DNA of 64,000 bases from positions 112,711,073 to 112,775,072 of the forward strand of contig CM030363.1 in the NCBI GenBank assembly GCA_017893485.1, given 5' to 3'. This DNA is from Hemerocallis citrina (taxonomy: Eukaryota; Streptophyta; Magnoliopsida; Asparagales; Asphodelaceae). Positions 1-10,328 of this stretch are shown piece by piece (the first letter of the stretch is position 1; each line of letters starts with the position of its first letter). Below the pieces are notes generated by a model. The model was not told where the DNA came from and ran no database searches. It worked only from the letters and a program-made list of their open reading frames with translations. Position numbers and translations under genes: made by a program.

Positions 1-103
1 CATTATGGTTCTGCTGCATATTGATCAAGTGCTCAAGCACAATGGTGACAACCTCAAGCCCAGGCTGATCATCGCGGATACGAGAAGAACCTCTACGATC
101 CAT
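1..103 (-). CDS. gag N-terminus, partial (Tekay-like element W)
   Basis: The minus strand opens an ORF with ATG at 101-103 that stays open to the window edge, about 34 codons. The start MDRRGSSRIRDDQPG resembles the gag start of element Z at 28,613 (MAREGSSSSRLKDEQP), and both have a QQ-N motif some 28-30 residues in. It lies about 160 bases downstream of a primer-binding site (260-270) and an LTR, as expected for gag. The nucleocapsid and everything after it lie outside the window, so intactness cannot be judged. Too short for the gag family to be proven alone; context supports it. Confidence 0.6.
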   Translation of the reverse strand, partial: MDRRGSSRIRDDQPGLEVVTIVLEHLINMQQNHN

Positions 104-259
104 AGTTTGTACAAAACCAAAAACAATTAGCATCCAAATCAAAGTTGATAATAATTAATTCATTTATGCATGCATGGTTGGTGAAATGTTGAGCCGATCC
201 CAGTACGAGCCAAGCTTGTCTAATATATCAGTAAAACTAATACATTAGTCAAAACTGGA

Positions 260-270
260 CTCTGATACCA
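260..270 (-). other. Primer-binding site, initiator-Met tRNA type (W)
   Basis: The minus strand reads TGGTATCAGAG, the classic plant iMet tRNA complement that primes minus-strand DNA synthesis. It sits ten bases from the LTR end at 281, so the LTR at 281 is the 5' LTR of an element running left out of the window. Confidence 0.85.
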
Positions 271-280
271 CTAAAAACCT

Positions 281-1030
281 TGTCACGTCCCGCTTCCCAA
301 AAATAAAATACGGAATATGGATACGTGACTAAGCCCAACAAATGATTTTCATCATCCATAAGCTGTTCAGAATCTTTACAATATTTCACAGAAATAATCA
401 GAGTCGGAAGCAAAAGAATCAACCAAGTATGCACATATGAATCAAAATACCAACAAGAATACTTGAAGCAAAATATATTAATCTCAAATAATCCAGATCT
501 GAATAAGTCAAATCTCCTGGGTCACATTGCCCAAATACAAATAAATCCAAGTATCAAATACAATTGTTCAAATAAGCAACAGAAATAATAATAATAACTC
601 CAGCACTAATATTGCATACTACCAACACCATATGCTACATGTTCTCCAAAATCTGTAATTTAACAATTGCAGGAATAGAAAAAAGAAAATAAACTCCCGT
701 CAATGCAAGTTACGGGCCGCTTGTAGTGCAGGATACAAGTACATAGGATAAATAAAAAAAATAAAGTAATAACAGAACAAACATGGCATGGTATAGTCAT
801 ATCAATAGAATATGATCTCTAACATGAATCAGGGAGACAGAATCAACTAGCATGGTATACTAGCAGATATATGTAACATGCGTCAAGTGTCAATAGTATG
901 CAGACAGGTGTACAGATAACAGTATCAGGTAACAGTATCAGATAACAATCAGACAGTAACAGATAACAGTGATCAGTAGCATGTAACAGATAACAGTTAA
1001 CATATGTCAGTTCCTACAGTCGTGTTTATT
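281..1030 (-). repeat. LTR of W, first part (PBS-proximal)
   Basis: On the plus strand this begins TGTCACGTCCCGC, the reverse complement of an LTR 3' end. It is collinear with the start of the complete LTR at 11,277. Shared landmarks include the text around 'cccgtcaat...gttac' at 696 and 11,707, and short 'taacagtatcag'-type repeats that replace the 'atgtatcaagtc' repeats of the other copy. The LTR breaks at 1,030/1,031 where a plus-strand LTR begins, and resumes near 9,092. Confidence 0.75.
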
Positions 1031-1817
1031 TGTAGAACCCCGTATTTTCAAATATTATTTTAAATATTTGAAAATGAATTAAAATGATTTTCTGGAGACT
1101 TAATAAATATTTTCTAAAAGATTTATCTTTTTACACGTGCGAAACACGTGCAAATATTTTTGGTGTAAATAACCAATTTTATATTTTAGTAAATTCTCCT
1201 AATTATAATGGAGTATATTCTAAAATTTGGGATTTTTCTGAGTAGAGAAACTATTTTTATAAATACCTCGAAAGGGAAGGGCTTTTATGTAAAAAGTCGT
1301 TTGGATCTTAAATACATTATGAAAATTTGTTTTTACTGATATTTTGGTTCTCCATGGTTATCATTTGAATTTAAATATATTTAGATTTTATTTAAAGTCG
1401 AGTTGGTGAAGATTTTGTCAAAAAGGGTGTTTTTGCAAATATGGAATTCATGTAGAATTTTGTGCAAATATTTTCTAGAAAGTAAAAGTCAAATATTTTG
1501 ATTGGAAAATATAATATGTATTATTAGATATTATTTCTGATTTTTCTGGATTTTTATGAATATTTTATGATATGTTTGCAAATATTACAAAAGGGAGGGC
1601 TTTTGTGCAAAATTGCCACCCTGAGTTGTAAATCCGGATTTTTCTTATTTACTGGGCTGTGCTGGATTGCTGGACAACTCAGTGATAAGAAGATTTGATT
1701 TGGTTTTGATTTAGTTAACTTATTTTAACTAAGAAAAGGTTATATATGTAAAGTTATATTTTGGAAGGACTATTTTGTAAATGTATTTCTAAAACCCTAA
1801 ATCCTTATTCCCGCCTG

Positions 1818-1824
1818 TATAAAA
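1818..1824 (+). promoter_or_regulatory. TATA box of LTR A
   Basis: TATAAAA in the context CCTGTATAAAAGAGGG, about 790 bases into the LTR; the sequence 30 bases downstream (TCACTGCACAACAC) is a plausible start of the R region. Confidence 0.6.
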
Positions 1825-2463
1825 GAGGGTGTGCAGCCGTCATTCACTGCACAACACAAGTTTTATTATATCTTATATTTTCTTGGTGATTGAAGAGGAG
1901 GATTTTGGATCTCACAAAAGATGGGCTTTCTTGTTGGATCTCTTTATTTCTAAGGTGAGTGATATGAACTTTGTTTTGTGGTTTGATTTATGTGAATGAT
2001 TGTTTTGTTGTTTGTTTGACATGTTTATTTATTTAGTGTATTTTGTATGAGAACGATGCAATGTTCGTTGTTGTATTACGTATGTGAAAATCTATGAACG
2101 TTTAGTAGATCTTGGTTGATAAATTTCTTATTGCTTGAAAACATGTTAAGATTTGAGTATGATTATGACAATAAGGGATTGGATGGATGAACATCTGGAT
2201 CTTGTGATTACAATCAGATTTTTGGTTATGAGTTGTGGAAGAAATTCAGTATTGAAAAATCCTAATGGAAGAGTTAGGAATTAAGAACATGAGAATTAAG
2301 TTTTGAGATATTGGTTGATTTGAGAAAATGTATCCATAAAGAGGATTATTTGAGATTTTCGTTTTTACCTGAATAAAAATTATTTTAGTAAACAATGATT
2401 ACTTTTGGAAAACCCTAATTTTGATTATCATGTACAACCAAAACCTTGCAGTTTGTAGGCCGA

Positions 2464-2870
2464 CAGTCGACTGGCAGACCTTTCAGTCGACTGGTATGAC
2501 CCGGCTGCTAGATCTTTAGTTTTCTTGAAAATCCGTTCTGGACAGTCGACTTAGACCCTTTTCGGTCGACTGGCACACTTAGAATTTATTTTCAAAGTTA
2601 TTGTAGATTTTTTTCTGGTAAGTCGACTTATAATCTCTTTTAAGTCAACTTATGACTTTTATAAGTGAACTTATATTCTATGGTAAGTCAACTTATGACT
2701 TCTATAAGTCAACTTATAATACTTAACTTATTTTCTTAAAATTGCTGGATTTCCCTTTGGACAGCCGACTGGTGAGTTTTGCAGTCGACTGTAGACACTT
2801 AGATCTTACTTCTTAAAGATGTTAGTTTTCACTCTGGACATTCGACTGGTGACCTTTTGCAGTCGACCGG
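2464..2870 (+). repeat. Cluster of AGTCGACT-type palindromes
   Basis: About 13 copies of the 8-bp palindrome AGTCGACT and one-base variants (AGTCAACT, GGTCGACT, AGTGAACT) occur in 400 bp, at about 2,465, 2,485, 2,542, 2,563, 2,621, 2,640, 2,662, 2,683, 2,707, 2,765, 2,784, 2,839 and 2,860. Many are paired about 20 bp apart. They fall within the transcribed part of LTR A. Confidence 0.7.
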
Positions 2871-3229
2871 TACTGATACTTTTCTAAGGTGTTTTGATGT
2901 TCTTTAAACGACTATTTCTTTAAATGTTTTGGGTCTATAACCTACCCTTATAAATATTCTTCTTCTACAGAACATACGCTTCAATATATATTATGGTTGG
3001 ATTTGGATTATGGAATCTATTAAAGACTTGAATTTTGTTGAGTGGAGAGATTTCTCCATTGATCGTTTGACGATGGAATAGTGAGTTATGATCACATTGA
3101 GGTCTCTAGGAGTTGAGTGGGAGTCCTGCGAACCAGCAGAATACACTAACTCTAGAGATAAGGATTTTTGGTGTATTTGATAATAATCGACGTAAGTATA
3201 GACTCATGATTTGTTAGTCCAACTAGAGG

Positions 3230-3989
3230 GTATTCAAATGTTCACGTGTCGAGGGTCTACGGGCCTATTCACGGAGCATGCAGGATGCATTTGCGTGTCG
3301 AGGGTCGGCAGACCTATTCACGGAATGTATCGGGTGTATCTGCACGTCGAGGGTCTTGAAGGCCTATTCGTGGGGTACATAATATTCAGATGTTCGCGTG
3401 TCGAGGGTATACGGGCCTATTCACGGAGCATGCAGGATGCATTCGCGTGTTGAGGGTCGGCAGACCTATTCATGGAATGTATCAGGTGTATCTGCACGTC
3501 GAGGGTCTTGAAGGCCTATTCGTGGGGTACATAATATTCAGATGTTCGCGAGTCGAGGGTCTACGGGCCTATTCACAGAGCATGCAGGATGCATTTGCGT
3601 GTCAAGGGTCGGCAGACCTATTCACGGAATGTATCGGGTGTATCTGCACGTCGAGGGTCTTGAAGGCCTATTCGTGGGGTACATAATATTTAGGTGTTCT
3701 CGTGTCGAGGGTCTACGGGCCTATTCACGGAGCATGCATGATGCATTTGCGTGTCGAGGGTCGGCAGACCTATTCACGAAATGTATCGGGTGTATCTGCA
3801 CGTTGAGGGTCTTGAAGGCCTATTCGTGGGGTACATAATATTCAGATGTTCGCGTGTCGAGGGTCTACGGGCCTATTCACGGAGAATGCAAGATGCATTT
3901 ACGTGTCGAGGGTCGGCAGACCTATTCACGGAATGTATCGGGTGTATCTGCACGTCGAGGGTCTTGAAGGCCTATTCGTGGGGTACATT
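3230..3989 (+). repeat. 152-bp tandem repeat, 5 copies, built of three ~50-bp subunits
   Basis: Unit starts ('atattcag' or variant) fall at about 3,230, 3,382, 3,534, 3,686 and 3,838, an exact 152-bp period. Each unit holds three related blocks that share 'GTCGAGGGT...CCTATTC', giving about 15 subunits of 49-54 bp in a fixed A-B-C order, so this is a small higher-order repeat. Because 152 is not a multiple of three, the same peptide reappears in successive frames as short overlapping ORFs; these are an artefact and not genes. Confidence 0.9.
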
Positions 3990-4055
3990 ACTAGTTTAAA
4001 TTGTATCATGATATTTATTTCATACATGAGGTATTTCAATTATTGTGTTGTTTAT

Positions 4056-5465
4056 TGTGATTAAATGAACATAATAAAGTCCTTAGAATAGTAGGCACAA
4101 TACCATGGGATATCAAGTGCATGACTTGATTGTGAGATCCTATTGGTTGTAATTAGAACACTATTCTTAAATGTCCCTTGTCAAGTATTATTGTGAATTA
4201 GGATAACAATAATGCATAGAGACTAGTATGTGCGTAGACTGATGACCATATCTCACAGGTCATGGATATGAGATATCAAGTCTTCTTATGAGTACATATT
4301 AAAGATATAAGGTACTTGACTGACCCACCATGATAACACTGCATAGATCGTCACGTGAGTGTCATAAGCGGTTCTCACAGTGACCATGGTGTATGTAATC
4401 TTTTGACTTGAAAGTCACTACGATTCCCTACATGAGAAGTTATATGTTTTAATGTCTTCAAATGTTGCCTGTAATAAGGTGATTATAAAGTCAACTATTG
4501 GATATACTACAAATCATGCGGAGGGATGTAAGTGAGTTAGATAGGATTTGTCCCTCTTACATAACAGGAGCGATATCTATGGGCCCCTTGATTGAGTGAG
4601 ATTACAAAATACATGGCCATGCTCAAATGAGTCAATATGAGATATTGATCTCATTTGTTTTAGTAAGTCTACGGACATCAACAAACTAAGGATTGAACTA
4701 TACCTGGGTGACACGCACTATGCCTTGTGGTCAATTAAGATATATGGACAAAAGGACTAGACTACGTGGTAACATTGGTCACGGATAGGTTATGTCTAAT
4801 AACTGACATTCCCATTACTTGAGTAGCAGTGATGTATTTCTAGATACCGCTTACTGTTTGTAATACTAGAATATGATATTAGTATTACTTTTAACGTAAC
4901 GGGAACCTACAGGGTCACACACTTAGAATGGATCAATATCGGGATTGAAATTCATAAGATGAATTTAATTGGGGATCTAAGTAAGATTTGGACTCTTGAC
5001 ATTGGTTGGGCATTTAATTAGATTAAATGGGCTGACTAAAGTTCAAAGGCCCACACACGAACCTGAACCAGGTCAGATTGTGAGTCCAACAACCTTATTA
5101 TTCTTTTAGGGTTGATTTTCTGCACCTATATATATGATACGTATCTATGAAAAAGTGTTACATGAGAAAATCCTAGCCATCACAGAAATTGTGAGATAGA
5201 GAGATCGCAAGGAGCATCCCCTTCCCGCAGCTAGCACCGCGGCGTGAGGGAAAGCTTGATTTGGTCCGTTCGTGTGGATACCAAAGAGGCACAACAATAT
5301 TGAAGTGCTGTGATCGACATTCATTGGAGAAAGCAGATCCATCTTCAAGGTATAACTCCTAAACACGATTTATGGTTTTCGCATGGATCCATGGCTAGGT
5401 TTTGATATTTTATTGTATTTTTTCCGCTGTGTATTTGATCTGAGACTACCATTGAAAATTAATAG
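4056..5465 (+). repeat. LTR-like block, possibly Ty1/copia (non-coding)
   Basis: No coding sequence. A TATA-like run (CTATATATATGA) lies at 5,126-5,137, followed by a leader-like stretch ending in a T-rich tract near 5,420. Long U3-like text before a TATA box is typical of a copia LTR, but neither terminus nor a target duplication could be fixed. The block separates LTR A from a minus-strand LTR fragment. Confidence 0.3.
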
Positions 5466-6469
5466 ACAGCAAGGTGGGGGGTTTGGTTGTGCTGGCGAGG
5501 AGGGGCCGAAGGTGGCTGCAGTCGATTGCGGTGATGGTGTGCAATGGTGAAGGAAGAAGGCAGAGGTTGCTCGAAGCGACAGGGTCGGGGGTTGACGATG
5601 AGGGCGATGAAGAGGTCGATCGGAGGACGAGGAGGTGTAGGGGTGACGAGACGGAGGTGGTGCACTGGCGGTGGTCCGCGAGGGCGACAGTGAGATGGTT
5701 GGGCGGGGTTGGGGCTTTGGTGGACGCGAGGTGCAGTCGAGAGGGGGACGTGGGGCGATGGCAAGGCTTGACGACAGGGCGGTGGAGCGGCGACGAGATG
5801 GGTTTGATGATGGCGACAAGGACAAGGGGGTCGAGATGCTGGTGAAAAGCAGGATGATGACGAGGAGATGGGGGTGATGTAGGTATGAGAAGATGAGGGG
5901 GACGAGATCATTGGGATGAGGAGGAGAGGATTACGACGATGATGGGTTCAGGGGATGGTTTCGGAAAACAGGGGAGGGGAAGAAGATGGACGGGGTTGCA
6001 CAGTCTTGGGGGTTGAGGGTTGAATAGTGCAGATGTGTATAGGTAGGGTAGTTAGGGTTAAGGGGGTTAATGAGAGATTAGTATTTATAGAGAAATATTA
6101 GGTTTGGTTTTTGGGTAACGGATTTGGATATTGGGTTAGAATCCAAGAAAAGGGCTATAGGGTTAACGGATTATGGTTTAAATCCAATAGAAAAATAAAT
6201 AGAAATATATTAGATAAATTAGAGTATTCAACATACAAAATTAAAATAGGTTGTACAAGAATTTCATGGTTTAACAAAAAAAAAAAACTTAATTGGAAGA
6301 ATACAATTGGATTAAGATTTAACTTTTTACAAATAATTAGAATAATCATATATTAATAATTTACTTGGTTTGAACTCTAAACTAATAAATAATATTAATA
6401 GACGGATTAAGATATATAGGCTTTCACAATAATAGATAACAAAATATGAATTTTAATAAACAATCAAAA

Positions 6470-6561
<92 letters not shown>

Positions 6562-6817
6562 CAATCAAAAGTACTATATGGATTTTATTAAAATCCATAT
6601 AGTAATAATATATTTGATTTGGGCTAAAATATAAATAGTCGATCAATTAGGAATATAAAATAAAGTTAAAATATATCATCACTCGAAATAAATATAATTG
6701 TCGATTAGAAAAAACTTTAATAAATGATCCGAAATGAATTTGGCACAAATAAATTTATAAATAATCAAAATATAGAAAATACACGAAAAATACTTATTGG
6801 CAGGAACGGGGGTTACA
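5466..6817 (-). repeat. Minus-strand gypsy LTR fragment
   Basis: The right end reads ...GGGGGTTACA on plus, i.e. an LTR starting TGTAACCCCCG on minus at 6,817. A minus-strand TATA box (TATAAATA, 6,082-6,089) lies about 730 bases inside, and purine-rich GA/GG text follows on the plus strand, as in the W LTRs at 9,200-9,730 and 13,300-13,930. The PBS-side end is missing. It abuts a gag fragment rather than a polypurine tract, so it looks like a solo or truncated LTR inserted in gag. The long GC-rich ORFs read here on both strands have no family features. Confidence 0.6.
6470..6560. repeat. (AAT)n microsatellite
   Basis: About 30 uninterrupted AAT units inside the LTR fragment; the flanking motif 'aacaatcaaaagta' occurs on both sides. 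Confidence 0.95.
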
Positions 6818-7221
6818 GTTCTTGCTCCAGGTTTCCTTCCTCAACTGGAACTGATCAATGTCTGATTTCATCATTGCTGCTCTTCGGACAAGCTTATCGA
6901 ACCTTCAAATTCCCAATGGTATCATTCGAGATCTTAGGTTCAGCCTTAAGCCCTGCTCGAACTTCCTTGCCTTCCATGCTTCATTCGCAATGAGCTCAGG
7001 AGTGTACCTTGAAAACCGAGTGAACTTCGTCTCATACTCCCTCACTGACAAGTTGCCCTGCTGTATGCTCAAGAACCTCATCGCCATCTTCTCCTGGATG
7101 TCCAAGGGAAAGTAATCGTTTCTGAACTCCTCTAGGAATGCATCCCAACTTCAGGGACTACCACCAAACACCGACATCCTTCTCCAACTGCATCGTGGCT
7201 AACTTCACCTTGTTAGCTGCG
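6818..7221 (-). pseudogene. gag fragment (Tekay-like), broken
   Basis: Read right to left, the minus strand gives the core of a Ty3/gypsy gag (Retrotrans_gag family): a WDAFLEEFRNDYFPLDIQE stretch, then FLSIQQGNLSVREY, then RYTPELIANE and RRAAMMKSDID. There is a frameshift near 7,140 and a stop between PLGI and RFDKLVRRA near 6,905. The N-terminus is cut at 7,221 by a plus-strand LTR and the C-terminus at 6,818 by a minus-strand LTR. The QQGN motif is continuous here, without the intron seen at the same site in elements V and Z. Nearest relative in the window is the gag at 24,357-24,648. Confidence 0.8.
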
Positions 7222-7456
7222 TGTAATATCCCGGACGGATATTATATTTATACTAGATTTGCCCGTGGCCACGTGCCTACGACACGTCTTCAGAACGATA
7301 CAACATATGAAAAGTCTTCTAAACAGTAAATCAACAATTATGTAGTTGAAGTTTGAATAGTATGACAATAATTAGTTGTAAATAAAAGTCCATGTTTCCA
7401 TTAGTATATGGTGAAAAATAATTATAAATTGGGGTATAAAAGTCCATGTTTCCATA

Positions 7457-8025
7457 TCTATATAATAAAACACAAAGAAAGCTATCAAGTGGCTCACCTT
7501 CAATCCCCCTAAAATCAAAGGCTCAGATCTAACCTCACAAAACACATTTTCCCTCCCAAAATTTCAAACACCAAAACCAAAACTTCCCCCCCAAAAAACT
7601 AAAAAACTCGTTACTTTATTACTATCTCTCTCGTCTCTCTTTACTTTTTCATATTTCTCTCTTTCTCTCTCCCTATCTCTCTCTCCCAGTCTTTCTTTAT
7701 TTACTTAGAAACTTGGATTTTAAGATTTCAGGTTTGTAAATTTTCATAATTTTATATTTCAGAATTGAAAATAGCAAATATCTCTTCAACAGTTAAATTT
7801 TATCATTTTCCACACTTAAAGTTCTAAGAAGTTAGATTTTACACCCCCATTTATAATTATTTTTCACCATATACTAATGGAAACATGGACTTTTATTTAC
7901 AAGTAATTATTGTCATACTATTCAAACTTGAGCTACATAATTGTTGTTTTACTGTTTATAAGGCTTTTCGTGTTTTGTATCATTCCGAAGACGTGCCGTA
8001 GGCACGTGACCACGGGCAAATCTAG
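7457..8025 (+). mobile_element. Non-autonomous Helitron (guest, locus 1)
   Basis: 569 bp, from TCTATATAATAAAACAC to GGGCAAATCTAG. The 3' end has the palindrome ACGTGCCGTAGGCACGT about 14 bases before CTAG. The flanks are A (7,456) and T (8,026). It has no ORF of note. Its last ~190 bases are an inverted copy of the host Helitron's own 3' arm (7,253-7,456). Confidence 0.85.
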
Positions 8026-8201
8026 TATATATACACAGAAAGAGAGAGAGAGAGAAATAATTAAATAAATAAATGAGTTGTTTTGGGGGGGGGGGATTTG
8101 AATTTGAGTTTTGGGGGAAAAATGTGTTTTGTGAAGTTAGATCTGGGCCTTTGATGTTGGGGGGATTGAAGGAGATCCACTTGATGGCTTTCTATGTGTT
8201 T

Positions 8202-8204
<3 letters not shown>

Positions 8205-8282
<78 letters not shown>
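8205..8282. repeat. (TA)n then (GA)n microsatellite
   Basis: TA repeats at 8,205-8,240 are followed by GA repeats at 8,241-8,282, lying between two tandem copies of the Helitron 5' segment. Confidence 0.95.
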
Positions 8283-8285
<3 letters not shown>

Positions 8286-9091
8286 TTAAATAAATAAATG
8301 AGTTATTTTAGAGGATTTGAATTTGAGTTTTGGGGAAAAACTTTTGGGGGAAAAATGTGTTTTGTGAGGTTAGATCTGAGCCTTTGATTTTGGGGGGAAT
8401 CGAAGGAGAGCCACTTGATAGCTTTCTTTGTGTTTTATTATATAGATAATTATTATTTTTGAAGTTAAAATATTTTTATAGAAATTACTGATTTTTCTAA
8501 TAAAAGTTTATCTGGATATATATACTAGTAAGTATATATAGGTATTATGTCAGTTTTGTGCACTTGTACAAAATCTTGAAAAATGCGTTTTTGAGAAAAC
8601 ATCTGGAAAATCCTGGACAGATATAAAAAAATTATTATTTTATTATTATTTTCAGAAATGAAATATTTTTGGTGGATATCACCTGGTTTTGTTAATAAAC
8701 ATTATCTAATACGTATATACTAGTCAGTATATGAATCTTTTGTATCAATTGCTACTGGAATCTTCCGAACCGGTAATAAAATTATTTTCTCAGAATTAAA
8801 TATTTTTTGTACAGATTATTCGTTTTAACTAATAAAGATTTTCTGTATAGAAAGATATATGTACGTATATGTACAATATCGATTTCGTATGTTTGTATGA
8901 AATCATATAGTATGTGATTTGGGAAAAACATCTCTTATTCTTGATCAATCTTGATGGGATGAAGGGTTAGAATTGGATTAGGGTGTTGATTGCAAATTAA
9001 TTGAGTTTGATTGTAAATTAAAATTCCAAATGAAACCCCTATTGTATGAGCCACAAGAGAGAGAGAGACAAGTGGCACTCTCTCATCCACA

Positions 9092-10328
9092 AGCCAAGGT
9101 CTAGGAGATCAAGATCTAGGAGATCAAGATCAAGATCACCAAGGCGATCGAACAGTCCAGGATGTACTCGATCAAAACATTTGATCAGCAGCAAGGTTGG
9201 CTCTGTGACTTTGGGGTTTTGCTGTCGCGGGCTTGCTGGGCGGAGGCAGACGTAAGGGATCACCGATGGACGGGGGGGCACGACATAGCGACGTTACTGC
9301 AGTCGCTCAAGCTGTTGTTGCTGTATGCTGTCGAAAGAGGAGCACGGGGGTCGTCACTGATTGAGCGCGACGCAAGAGGAGAGGAGGACGGGAGAACTGA
9401 CAGGAGGTCGGGGGTGCAGTCTACGTCGCGACTAGCTGGAGGTGACGCGATGCAGGAGGAAGGTGATGATGCCCTGGCTACTGTCGCTTTGGCTGCGAAG
9501 TCGCGATAGGGGAGTGCAGCATCGGCTGGCGCTCGGGATGCAGGATGCTGCAGGAAGAACAGGGAGACGGGGCGGCGCGACGCAGGGAAGCTGCGTGCAT
9601 CGGGGTTGAGAGCACAGAAGAGGCTTGCGGCTGCTGTCAACTGGCTGACGGGAGGAAAATGAGGGAGCAGGAGGGAGATAGAGCAAGGCGGCTGTTTGGA
9701 GAAGGTGAACAGTCGCAAGGTGAGTATGGGTTTATATAGGTTTAGGGTTTGGGGATGAAACGAAAGTGACGGCTGAAGGGGTTCAGGTTTGGGTAGTTTT
9801 AGATAATGGGTATTGGGTTTTAATGGGTTTGGGTAATTTTTATTGGGTTTCGGGTTTGGGTGAGTAAACAGGGTATGGGTATTGGGTTGTATAATAGGGT
9901 AGTTGGGTTTAGGTAAAAAGTAATTGGGTTTAAATGGGTTATAGGATTTAAGGGTATTGGGTACAAATCCAATAAGAAAATTATAGAATTTTAAAATAAA
10001 ATAACAAATAAAATATACAATTTAGGATTTTATAGAAGTAATAATAATAATAAGAAAAACAATAACAATAACAATAACAATAATAGTATTAAAAATAACA
10101 GTTATAAGAACAATAATAGAAATCAAGTTAATAATATAAATAATAAGATTTGTATAAAAATCATAGGAAATAGTTACAATAAAATTTTGGATAAAAAAAA
10201 ATAGATTTTAATAAAAGAGTCAAGAATACATCTTAACAAAATAATTTTGAAAGCGGAGAAATAATTTACAAAAATTTTAAATGTAGAAAATACACAGAAA
10301 TACATATATACGGAAAAGAGGGGTTACA
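9092..10328 (-). repeat. LTR of W, second part (U3 side)
   Basis: From about 9,092 the sequence again matches the intact LTR (13,158 onward): shared 'ccaaggtctaggagatcaag', the GC-rich stretch, a minus-strand TATA box (TATATAAA, 9,731-9,738) and the AT-rich U3. It ends GGGGTTACA at 10,328, i.e. TGTAACCCC on minus. The polypurine tract that follows marks it as a 3' LTR for the internal region at 10,329-11,276. Confidence 0.8.

Larger units (their letters stand above)
1031..4055 (+). repeat. Plus-strand gypsy-type LTR 'A' (probable, 3' end uncertain)
   Basis: It begins TGTAGAACCCCG, a common start of plant Ty3/gypsy LTRs, immediately after W sequence. A TATA box lies at 1,818 with a CACTGCACAACAC stretch downstream, as at a transcription start. 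It then holds a cluster of AGTCGACT palindromes (2,464-2,870) and a 152-bp satellite (3,230-3,989). No CA end with a matching target duplication of the left flank (ttatt) was found, so the right border is a guess set at the beginning of a different LTR-like block. No coding sequence. Confidence 0.5.
7253..8446 (-). mobile_element. Non-autonomous Helitron (host of the pair, locus 1)
   Basis: On the minus strand it starts TCTATATAATAAAACAC (5' end at 8,446) and ends CTAG at 7,253, preceded by a short hairpin (ACGTG...CACGT). It lies between A and T on the minus strand, the Helitron target rule. There is no Rep/helicase coding. A second Helitron of the same family is inserted in opposite orientation at 7,457-8,025. 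The 5' portion is partly duplicated: another 5'-end-like stretch lies at about 8,185-8,205, before a TA/GA microsatellite. Confidence 0.75.
7222..9091 (+). repeat. Plus-strand LTR 'B', carrying a Helitron pair
   Basis: It begins TGTAATATCCCGGACGG directly after the gag fragment, which resembles a gypsy-type LTR start. Helitrons occupy 7,253-8,446, and the LTR-like AT-rich sequence continues from 8,447 to about 9,090, where W LTR sequence resumes. No CA end with a target duplication was found, so the right border is set by where homology to the other W LTR restarts (13,158). No coding sequence. Confidence 0.45.

Noticed and set aside
3230..3989. CRISPR array
   Set aside because: Direct repeats are contiguous with no unique spacers, and the DNA is plant nuclear in character.
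3211..4064. Five overlapping ORFs with near-identical peptides (CRGSTGLFTEHAG type)
   Set aside because: They are frame-shifted readings of the 152-bp tandem repeat; 152 is not divisible by three and no family features exist.
5370..5911. Overlapping Pro/Ser/Arg-rich ORFs on both strands, also at 9,260-9,718, 13,237-14,343, 19,674-20,231, 39,600-40,242 and 43,220-43,986
   Set aside because: All lie at the same place in related LTRs (the C-rich leader) and are open on both strands because of composition; no conserved motif or codon-level signal.
6446..6646. Poly-Ile and poly-Tyr ORFs
   Set aside because: Translation of the (AAT)n microsatellite.
7253..8446. A single MITE with long terminal inverted repeats
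   Set aside because: The inverted arms are explained by two opposed Helitrons with TC...CTAG ends, 3' hairpins and A/T flanks; there is no target duplication.
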